Assembly: GCA_008638375.1 (NCBI GenBank)
Contig: CM018050.1
Coordinates: 31,424,220-31,488,219, forward strand
DNA length: 64,000 bases
Direction: 5' to 3'
Origin: Nyssa sinensis
Lineage: Eukaryota; Streptophyta; Magnoliopsida; Cornales; Nyssaceae
The notes beneath the pieces were generated by a model, which saw only the letters and a list, made by a program, of their open reading frames with translations, was not told where the DNA came from and made no database searches. Both the position numbers and the translations under genes were made by a program. Shown here piece after piece: positions 1-10,900 of this stretch (its first letter is position 1; the number at the start of each line of letters is the position of its first letter).

Positions 1-1863
1 TTTGAATTTTCCTTATTATTCATCCTTGTGTTAGATTCCAGTGGTTGGTGAAATTTCCTTTGGCAGCAACGAGCAGCAGCATCTGGTTGGACTGGTGTGA
101 CAGAATGAATTTCCTTTTACTTTTCTTCTTGAAGTACAAGAGAATAAACCTTACCAATTGAAGGAAGAGGTTCAATAACAAGAATTTGACTGCAAAGAGC
201 AACATATAACCATGGATTTAAATGGTCAATCTCCCTCCCCCAATGTTTCATAATTTGACTCTTTTAACTTTATGGAACAACAATTTATACAGTTTTAGAT
301 ATCCCCTTTATTTTTATATATATGTACTAAAATACTCTTTCTCCACTCATTAGGCACAAGAACGCAATCCATGGAAAGCCATGAGCAAAAGGGGGAGATT
401 CCCCATAATTTTCAATGAATTAGTTATTTTAACAAATTTATGTTAGACAAATAATAATTGCCTCTAGGAATGATTGATAACCTACGTCCATCTTAGGTTC
501 CTCAATATTTTTTTTTTTCGGTAGCCAAAGATATGTCAGATGATGGAATATTATAGAAGGCAAGTAGTGATCAAAATTGAGACAGTGCATGGGAGAATGG
601 AGAAAGAAAAGAAACTTAACCAAAAGAAGCAATGTTAAATTTCACCCGGTCAATGGTAAAGGCACAAGTGGGTGCTTTCGTCCTTGAACATGCAGGCACA
701 TGTGGGTGCCTTCGTCCTTGAACATGCATAGTCAATCTCCATTCAAATATAGGAATGGGTCAGAAGCATAGTTATTAGTATCTTGCGATACGCAATACGT
801 ATCTTATGATACGTTTCGATACGGATATAAAATGATGTCTTATAATTGTACCATTTTGCACCATATCGTACGATACGCAATATGCATCTTATGATACGTT
901 TCAATACGCACGATACACGCAATATGGAAATTAGGCTTAACGGTATTGTTTTGACCTCTTTTTTTTTTTTTTTGTGTTGTTATATACAAAGGAAATGTTT
1001 TTTCGTTTGTTTGGTTGGTTTTATATTGTCTCTTTATAGCGCCCAGAGATATTTTCTCAAACCAGAAAAAAGAAAAGTAAGTATTTTGAGAATATGTGGA
1101 TGTAGACAAGTGAGCACATATAAGAAGTTAAAGAAGGGAAAAAAAAAGTGAAAATTTGTTGGCATGTGGTGATGGTGAAATCAATGCCATTGAAATTGGA
1201 TATTAAGATGAAAATGGCATGAATTATAAAAATGAATAATTTTAGATTGTCTTGATGAACTATATTGGATACATTATTTAATTTTAGTTTGAAATTCATA
1301 GTATTTATAAAGCTTGATTCTTTTATTGCATGATATTTGAATAAGATACGCATTTTTAAAAAAATGATATGGCTTCCAATACACGTTTTGACAACTATGG
1401 TTAGAAGTAATGGGAGAAAATACTCTCCCAACTGTGCCTTGGCCAAGTCTTTGTCAATGATGGGGCCAAATACAGCTCAAAACTTCAAATCATTCAAGTC
1501 AGTTTTTTTTTTTTAAATCTAAAAGCATTTTCATGTTTTCAATATGTATTACTTCCTTAAGAATAACGCTAATCAATAAATATGGCCTTTGAAGTTTTAT
1601 TGCCTACTCACCACGTGAAAAAGAAACTCCTACCAAACTCTCTTAAAAGATCTAGTCCAATAGGTAATGCCCAACTTTGTTAACTAATTTAGAACCAAAA
1701 AATAAAAGAACATATAAAAATCACCCTAGCAATTGTAAGTAAAGAAGATGTAAGTTCACTAGGATCCAAAAGCATAGAGAAAATTGTTATCCATAATAAC
1801 AATAAGAAATTTAATTATACCATCACAACAATACATTTTCAAGGATCAAACAGAGTCACTTAC
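1..1863 (-). other. Intron 19 (partial), left end of window
   Basis: This is AT-rich sequence downstream of exon 19. I looked for the next PP4R3 exon, which should continue after LISRN, and did not find it, so it lies to the left of the window. The stretch holds one hAT-like MITE (767-1399). The rest shows only short random reading frames and homopolymers. Confidence 0.6.
767..1399. mobile_element. hAT-like MITE, 633 bp, 8-bp target duplication
   Basis: The element starts CATAGTTATTAG and ends CAACTATG, giving imperfect inverted termini. The flanks are GTCAGAAG (759-766) and GTTAGAAG (1400-1407), an 8-bp target duplication with one mismatch, as expected for hAT elements. Near the left end are repeats of the type GATACGTATC/GATACGCAAT. 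There is no transposase, so it is non-autonomous. Confidence 0.6.
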
Positions 1864-1975
1864 ATTACGGGAAATTAAAGTTTGAACAAATCGAACAGCA
1901 GCAACAAGGTACTTTTCCCTCCATCTTGTCAGAAATAGAACTTTATCTATCACATTATTAACAAGAAAGTTGCAC
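1864..1975 (-). CDS. SMEK1: PP4R3 exon 19
   Basis: This 112-bp exon encodes [20 protein letters not shown] followed by [17 protein letters not shown], part of the ARM-like helical region. The acceptor is CTGCAG at 1976-1981 and the donor is GTAAGT at 1858-1863. Its first base completes the AA left by exon 18 to give Lys, and it ends in phase 0. Confidence 0.88.
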
Positions 1976-4900
1976 CTGCAGCCAAAAGAAGAAACACATG
2001 TTTCCATATTACATAGTCAGCAGCAGCATATCAAAAACAAAATGACCATGCAAGAAGCGCCCAGAAGATTACTTTATTCTAAATGGATGATGCAAAACAC
2101 AAAAGCACAGCAGTTCACAAATTTTTAGAAGTATCTCATGTAATACCCCGACCCAAATTGTAACCGAGCGATAAGGCCTTATGTTATGACAATGAAATGC
2201 ACGGTTTGGATGTTCAATAGCTTCAAAAATATGGACGACGCTTGGGCAAACGAATATCGACAATAAAAATAAAATAAAATAAAATAAAAATAAAAAATAA
2301 AGAAAAAGAAAAGAAAACGTGATGAATATATATATATATATATATGTGTTGGTGGATATACATATCAGTTAAAGCACTAACTGCATACTAAAGGAGGGGA
2401 ATGGGGGGTTATAGAGGCTGGAAAAGGGAAAGCCAGGGAGAGAGAGAGAGAGAGAGAGAGAACCGTGAGGCGCTGGAAGAGGGAGGAGTGGACTGATATA
2501 TGTATACCCATACGTGGGTTGATAGAAAGTTGGAGAAGGAGTAAAACAGATTAGGATCGAAGCGTGGAGATTCAGAAGAAGGAACCAAGAGAGAAGAAAG
2601 GGAAAAAAAAAAAAGGGATACGCGTCTGGAAAAAAAAACTCAGAAACGGTATGGATCTGATTTTCTGTTTTAATTTTTCAAGCATGGAAATTTATCTTTA
2701 GATGTAGGGTCTTGTAGAACATGAAATGAGGATTATTTTGCAAAAAGAATGAGAGAAAATGGTTAGGAATTGAACAAGATATCCTTAGTTGCAGGTTATG
2801 TATTATAATTGGTTTTTATGAATTTTGTGCATTAAAACTTGATTTAACCATGGGGAACTATTCTTAGGAAGTGCAGAAAGTGATTAAGGAATAAATTGGG
2901 TCCAAAACCATAGAGAAAATGGTAGGAAATAGGTAAGGAAACGGCTGGCCGGAGATGGTCGGAAAACCGCACAGCTCCACCGGAGCTGCAGTTTCTTCTT
3001 GTTTCGGGGAGATCCGACATCCCAATCCCAGAACCGAGGGTAGATTTGAGTTGCCCATGAAAAATAGGTTCGGGCTAGTGGGAACCGCAAGAAAAATCTG
3101 ATGGCCACCATGGTGGACCGAGTCTTAAAGATCCTTTACAAGTTCCAGAAGGGCCAATCACAAGGTCGAGAGCTAAAAAGATCAAGGAAGCAATGCAAGG
3201 ATTGGTGCAATCTACTTGAGTAGAGTTATTGAGCAAGACCCCAACGTTCAAGATGGGCTTGAAAAAAGAACCAGTTTTAATCCACGTGATACAAGCTACA
3301 GAGGGGGCGGCATAGTCTAACGGTTTCATATAGACTTTTTATTTCATTAAGTATAGGCGTGTGGACCTGTTTTATGTTTTAAGTATAGTCGGTTGTTTAG
3401 GACGTTTTGGGCTTGAAGATGTTCAGCCCGTGTCTTTTAATTGATGTAGGCCTTATTCGGCCCTAGGGTTTCATTTAGGGTTTTAAAAGAACTTGTAGCC
3501 GCAATTTTGCGGGCAACGAACGTGAATGAAACTTTCTGCGTAGAGAATTGATCAGTTTTCTCTACTTGTTCTTGAATGAACTACGAACTTATCAAAGGCA
3601 TACCCTTTGTGGCGTTCTCATCAACTCTAGGTTCTTTGAAACAAGTTTTCAACGGGTCTAGATCATCTTGACTTTCTTGGGTAAGTTTCAATTTGATCGT
3701 GGGTTCAAAGGATTTCGATCTTACGGGTTCACATCATTTGGTATCAGAGCTCAGACTTCAAATTAGGTCGGATTTATCCTCTTTTTTTTTAATTCTTGCA
3801 TTTGGTTTTTGTCTTAGGCGTATTCTAGGTTTTTCTATTCTAATCTGCGAATTGTTCTTCATTCTGATTTGCGATTCCTTCATCATTCTTGTTAATTTCG
3901 TGTGTTTGAATTTATATATGTGATTCTCACAATTGATTACCCGTGTATTTGATTCAAAAATTCAGACTTGCGAATTCTTTAATTAATTACACGAATCTTT
4001 TCTTTAAATTCCAGATCTATAATTTTCAAATCTATAATCTTTGCAATTAGTCCCTCTGTTTCGGTTTCTTCTTGTTGAAATCAGATCAATCTTTTTCGAA
4101 ATTTACAATTATTGCTGCAGCTTGTGACTGAATCTGTATTAAAACAAAACAAAAAAATAATAATAATTCGCTTATGGATGTTTGATATACTTTACAATCT
4201 GAAAATTTGGTATTGATTGATCCCTATCTTCAAAGGGGTCGAATATATCATCTTTAGTATCTTGTTTCCTAATTGCTCTTTTCTTCGTACAATTCTTTGA
4301 GATCCATGTTATTTTTATTTAGTTTATTGTTTCCTAATTACTATTTTCCTCGTATGATTCTTTAAGATCCGTGTCATTTTATTCCTTCTTGTTTCTTGAA
4401 TCTATTGCTGGTTGGAATAATACAAGGTTGTGTCTTGATTTAGTTCAACTAGTTCTTCACGAACTTGAAAGGGAAAAAAGGAGAGGTTAAAGGCAAGAGT
4501 GGGTGAGAATAGTATTGGAAAAGCCCAAAAGAGTGAAACACGAGTGGTGTGACAATATTTGAGCATAAACATGTAAGGGAGTGTGAGGTTGTTTTTTACC
4601 CACCAACATCCTTTCCTTGTTTTGCAGGACATTAACAATGTCTCATAAGAGTGACTCAACACCTAAGGAGGACGCGGCTAACCCATTCTTTGTTTTGCAG
4701 GCCATGCAACAACAGTTTGAACGGTTGAATTTGGTGATAGAGGAGATGAGGAATCGGATGGATCAGCAAGATGTCATGATTAGAAATCTGCAAGGTGGGC
4801 AAGATAGGAGGAAACGTGAGCCTATCATTGAAAATGAGTATGAGAATGAAGAAGATGATGAGGCTGAGGAAGACATAGCATCTGAAGTTAGAATGGGTGA

Positions 4901-7900
4901 AATGGGCAGACCTAGAGGAGGTAGGCGTGGAAAAGGACATAGGAGAAATCCAAGGGGGCGAGATGGGGTTGATAGGAACCTTGGGAGCATCAAAGTAAAA
5001 ATACCATCTTTTCAAGGTAGAAATGATCCTAAAGCTTATTTAGAGTGGGAGAAGAAAATAGAGTTGATTTTTTATTGTCACAACTATTCAGAGGAGAAGA
5101 AGGTAAAGCTGGCGGTAATTGACTTCACTAATTATGCAATTATTTGGTGGGATCAATTGGTGACCAATAGGAAGAGGAATTATGAGAGACCTATAGAAAC
5201 ATGGGGTGAGTTGAAAGCTCTCAAGAGGCGGAGATTTGTACCTGGCCACTACCATAGAGACCTCTACCAAAAATTACAAAACCTTACAAAAGGGAGTAGG
5301 ACTGTAAAGGATTACCATAAGGAGATGGAGGTGGCTATGATTCGAGCTAATGTAGAGGAGGATCGGGAGGCCACAATGGCCAAATTTTTAAATGGTCTGA
5401 ATAGAGACATAGCTAATATAGTTGAGTTGCACCATTATGTGGAGGTAGAAGACATGGTGCACATGGCTAAGGTGAGAGGGTAGAGAAGGGCAGCAAGGAT
5501 GCACCATTATGTGGAGGTAGAAGACATGGTGCACATGGCTATGAAGGTGGAGAGGCAGTTAAAGAGAAAGGGGGCAGCAAGGTATACTTCAATTTCTAGC
5601 ATTCCTTGGAGACCAAAATGGGATAGAAATGATCGACCTGTTGCAAGGGGGAAGGCCGAACCACCAAAGGGACAAGATGAGGGAACTAGTAAGAACAAAC
5701 CCAAGGTAGATTCCCAACCTTCAAGGAATAGAAATATTAAATATTTTAAATGTTTTGGTTTTGGGCACATCCAGTCTCAATGTCCAAACAAGCGGGTGAT
5801 GGTTATGCGTGACAATGGGGAGGTGATGACTGAAAGTGAGAATGATGGTGATGAGATGCCCGAGTTGGTCGATGCTAGCGATGATGATGGAGTGGAATAC
5901 CCCATAGAAGGTGAGTCTCTTGTTGCCAGGCGTGCTCTCAATACGCAAATTAAGGTAGATGATATGGAGCAGCAGAGAGATAAGATATTTCATTCTAGAT
6001 GTTATATAAACAACAAGGTGTGTAGTATGATTATAGATGGGGCAAGTTGCACCAATTTAGCTAGTACCACCCTAGTTGAAAAGTTGAGCTTACCTTTACT
6101 GAAGCATCCTAGACTTTGTAAGTTGCAGTGGTTGAATGAATGTGGGGAGGGCAAGGTCAATAAGCAGGTTTTGGTGGCTTTTACCATTGGGAGGTATAGT
6201 GATAAGGTGCTCTGTGATATAGTTCCTATGCATGCTGGCTATATTTTGTTGGGGAGGCCGTGACAGTATGATAGGAAGGTGATTCATGACGGGTTTAGGA
6301 ATAGATACAACTTTGTAAAGGATGGAAAGACAATCAAGCTTGCTTCTTCAACCCCAAAACAAGTATATGAGTACCAACTGAAGCTGAAAAGTGAGATTGA
6401 GCAAAAAAGAAAGGTTGAGGCCAAAACCTCAAGAAAAAAAGAGAGTGAAAAACAAAATAGAGAGGTGGTTGAGAATAAAGAAAAGAGAGTGGAGCCACAA
6501 GAGAAAAAAGAACGACAACTTGCACAAGAGAAAAAGAGAGACAAAGATGAGTTTTTATGCAAAGGAGAGTGAGGTTAAGAGGGCTTTCTTAGCAGATCAA
6601 CCTATGATTTTTCTTGTTTACAAAGAATCTTATTTTAATCTTGATGAAACTAACCAATCTCTTCCTAGTGTGGCTGTTTCTTTGTTGCAGGAGTTCGAGG
6701 ATGTATTTCCAAAGGAGATGACGAGTGGGTTATCGCTCATTAGAGGCATTGAACATCAAATTGATTTCGTACTTGGAGCCGTTATTCCAAACCGACCAGC
6801 CTATAGGAGTAATCCAAGGGAGACAAAGGAGCTTCAAAGGCAAGTTGAAGATTTGATAGCAAGGGGTCCGTGAGAGAGAGCATGAGCCCATATGCAGTAC
6901 CAGTGCTACTAGTGCCAAAGAAGGATGGGATTTGGAGGACGTGCGTTAATTGCAAAGCGGTCAACAATATTACGATAAAGTATCGTCATCCCATTCCTAG
7001 ATTAGATGATATACTTGATGAATTGCATGGCTCATCTATTTTCAGTAAAATAGATCCTAAAAGTGAATAACATCAAATTAGAATGAAAGAGGGAAATGAA
7101 TGGAAAACTGCTTTTAAGACTAAATATGGACTTTATGAATGGTTGGTTATGCCATTTGGACTTAAAAATGCGCATAGTACCTTCATGAGATTAATGAGCC
7201 ATGTATTACGTGCGTTCATAGGCAAATTTGTAGTCGTGTACTTTGATGATATCTTAGTGTACAGCAAGAACTTAGATGAACATATTGAGCATTTGAGATA
7301 TGTGTTTGATGTGTTAAGATGTGAAAAGTTGTATGCTAATTTTAAGAAATGTACCTTTTGAATGGAAAAAATTATTTTTCTTGGTTATGTTGTTAGTACG
7401 AAAGGTATTGAGGTGGATAAAGAGAAAGTCAAGGCCATCAAGGAGTGGCCAACTGCCTAAAGGCATCACTGAGGTATGAAGCTTTCATGGTTTAGCTAGT
7501 TTTTATATGCGTTTTGTTAAGGATTTTAGCACCATTGCTTCACCACTCACTGAAATAATTAAAAAGAATGTTAGATTTCATTGGGGGGTTGATCAAGCAA
7601 ATGCATTTGCTAATATTAAAGAAAGATTATGTTCTGCACCTGTGTTAGCATTACCAGATTTTAACAAATTTTTGAGATTGAATGTGATGCCTCAGGAATA
7701 GGAATTGGAGCTGTTTTGATGAAGGATAGGCGGCCCATAGCCTTTTTCAGCGAGAAGCTAAGTGGGGCGGCCCTGGATTACCCCACTTATGACAAAGAAC
7801 TTTATGCTCTTATTCGCATTCTAGAGACGTGGCAGCACTACCTTTGGCCTAAGGAGTTTGTGATCCACACCAATCATGAATCATTGAAGCATCTCAAGGG

Positions 7901-10900
7901 TCAAGGTAAATTAAATAAGAGACATGCTAGATGGATGGAATACATCGAGACTTTTCCTTATGTCATCCGTTTCAAGCAAGGTAAGGAGAACATTGTTGCT
8001 GATGCTTTATAACAGAGGTATATACTTCTTACTTCTATGAGTGCTAAAATGCTTGGGTTTGAATATGTGAGAGACATGTATGCCACGGACGCTGATTTTT
8101 CTTATGTGTATATGGCGTGTGATAAAACGGCATTTGGTAAGTTTTACAAGCATGGTGGTTATTTGTTTAAAAAAAACAAATTATGTGTGCCAAATTGTTT
8201 AATGCGTGAATTATTGGTGTGTGAGGCACATGGTGGAGGATTAATGAGGCACTTTGGTGTCAGGAAAACCTTAGAAATTTTACATGAACATTTCTTTTGG
8301 CCTTGGATGAGAAGAGACGTCACTCGTATATATGGTAGGTGCATCACATGTAAAAAGGCCAAATCTAAGGTTTACCACATGGGTTGTATACACCCTTACC
8401 CGTTCCTAGTGAGCCATGGGTAAACATATCTATGGACTTTGTTTTGGAGCTGTCTAGGACAAAAAATGGTAGAGATTCTATTTTTGTGGTAGTGGACAGA
8501 TTTAGTAAAATGACACATTTTATTCCGTGCCATAAAACAGATGATGCTACAAACATAGTTGATTTGTTTTTCAAGGAAATAGTGCGACTCTATGGTGTAC
8601 CTAGGAGTATTGTTTCTTATAGGGACGTTAAATTCCTTCACTACTTTTGGAAGGTTTTGTGGGGAAAATTAGGTACCAAACTTTTATTTTCCACTATTTG
8701 TCATCCACACACTGAAGGACAGACTGAAGTAGTCAACAAGACTCTAACTCAACTCTTACGCACTGTCATTCAAAAGAATTTAAAAACTTGGAAGGACTGT
8801 TTGCCATTTATAGAGTTTGCATATAATTGGACTATGCATACTACTACTTCTTATTCACCCTTTGAAATTGTTTATGGTTTTAATCCACTTATTCCTTTAG
8901 ATTTGATGCCTTTACCTATTGATGACAAGTAGTTTGGATGGACAGAGGAAGGCCGAATTGGTGAAGTCAATTCAAAGGGTATGGCTTCAAATTGCACAGA
9001 AGAATGAAAAGTTTGTTTCCCAAGCCAATAAAGGGCAAAGACGTGTCATCTTCGAACCTGGAGATTGGGTTTGGGTTTACATGCACAAAGAAAGATTCCC
9101 ACCCCATAGAAGAACTAAATTGCATCCTCGAGGAGGTGAATCTTTCCAAATCCTTGAGAAAATTAATGATAATGCTTATAAAGTGGATCTTCTAGGTGAG
9201 TATAATGTTTCTGCTACTTTCAATGTTTCTGATCTTTCTCCCTTTGATGCAGGTGACGATTTGAGGTCGAATCCTTTCGAGGAGAGGGGGAATGACAGGC
9301 ACCATGGTGGACTGAGTCTTAAAGATCCTTTACAAGTTCCAGAAGGGCCAATCACAAGGTCGAGAGCTAAGAAGATCGAGGAAGCAATGCAAGAATTGGT
9401 GCAATACACTTAGACAGAGTTATCGAGCAAGACCCCAACGTTCAAGATGGGCTTAAAAGAAGAAGAACCAGTTTTTATCCATGTGATACAAGATACAAAG
9501 GGGGCGGCGTGATACAAGCTACAGAGGGGGCAGGCATGGTCTATGGTTTCTTGTAGACTTTTTATTTCATTAAGTATAGGCGTGTGGGCCTATTTTATGT
9601 TTTAAGTATAGTCGGTAGTTTAGGACGTTTTGAGCTTGAAGATGTTCAGCCCGTATCTTTTAATTGATGTAGGCCTTCTTCGACCCTAGGGTTTCATTAA
9701 GGGTTTTAAAAGAACTTGTAGCCACAATTTTGCAGGCAACGAACGTGAATGAAACTTTCTGCTTAGAGAATTTATCAATTTTCTCTACTTGTTCTTGAAT
9801 GAACTACGAACTTATCAAAGGCATAACCTTTGTGGCGTTCTCATCAACTCTAGGTTCTTTGAAACAAGTTTTTAACTGGTCTAGATCATCTTGGCTCTCT
9901 TGGGTAAGTTTTAATTTGATCATGGGTTCAAGGGATTTCGATCTTACGCGTTCACATCAAAATCCGTCGCCGACGAGTCGACGTCAACGAAGGAGACCAC
10001 CGGATGCGCTGAGGAAGAAGATGCTACTGTTGGTTCTTGGTTGGGCCAAATCGGGTCGGGTCAGACCCAACCCACAAGCACATGGGCTACCCGACATTGT
10101 GATGATTTAATAGTGTTTTAAGTTGGAATTTGGGGGTGTTTGGTTGTGGATGTTAAACTATCCATTTTTTGGCTTACAATTGTAAAGGAGGAAAAAAAAA
10201 TGGTATAGGGGCTGCTGCCCCTGCGACTTAAACCCACGACCTAGGGGAAGAGTCTTAAGGAATGGACCACTGTGCCATTAAGGCACATGTTATCTAGTTG
10301 GGCTCAAATAATATATGAATTAGTTACGTTTAATTAACTTAATAAATTGGTTAAATTAATTAAATATCAAATTAAATTCCGATGTACAAATTAGTCAAAT
10401 AAATAGTATAAACTTATTGTTTTGGACCTTCTAGATCCAATGGTAAGGTCCGTTTTACGAGATGGGGTCCCGAAAAATAAAATACCCATAGAAATGACAA
10501 AATGACCAAAATGCCCATAAGTCAAAGGTGAGTCAAACGGACTCCGATTGAATTAAATAAATAGTAAATTTTTATCATTTCAAACCTTCTAAACTCAACA
10601 GTAAAATTCGAATTGTGAAAACAGAACCCAAAAAATAGACACGTAAATGACCATTTTGCCCTTGGGTAAATTAGTTCAAATTGAAATCGTGAAAGCCTAA
10701 ATTAGTAAAAGAGACACTTACACTATGTTTGGATGGAAGAAATTGGAAAGAAAGGAAAGGGAAGGAGAAGGAAGGGGAGCTTATATCATGTTTGTTTTAA
10801 AAATTAGAAAGGAGAGGGAAGGAGAGGGAGGGAGAGCTTAACCCTTATTTTAGTAATTTTGTTATCCTTTCAAAAGTGGACGGACATGGAGAGAAAGGAA

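Larger units (their letters stand above)
3099..9959 (+). mobile_element. Ty3/gypsy chromovirus-type retrotransposon, complete but decayed, nested in the LTR
   Basis: This is a full-length element: 5' LTR (3099-3736), primer site, gag, protease, RT, RNase H, integrase, purine tract and 3' LTR (9293-9959). It is flanked by the 5-bp duplication AAATC (3094-3098 and 9960-9964). The domain order PR-RT-RH-IN is that of Ty3/gypsy. The C-terminal tail [10 protein letters not shown] and the gag sequence resemble plant chromoviruses such as the CRM/Reina groups, but the clade needs a tree. Several in-frame stops and at least two frameshifts make it non-autonomous. Confidence 0.9.

Noticed and set aside
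20..632. Short frames that might be the next PP4R3 exon
   Set aside because: None matches the expected continuation after exon 19, and none has suitable splice borders.
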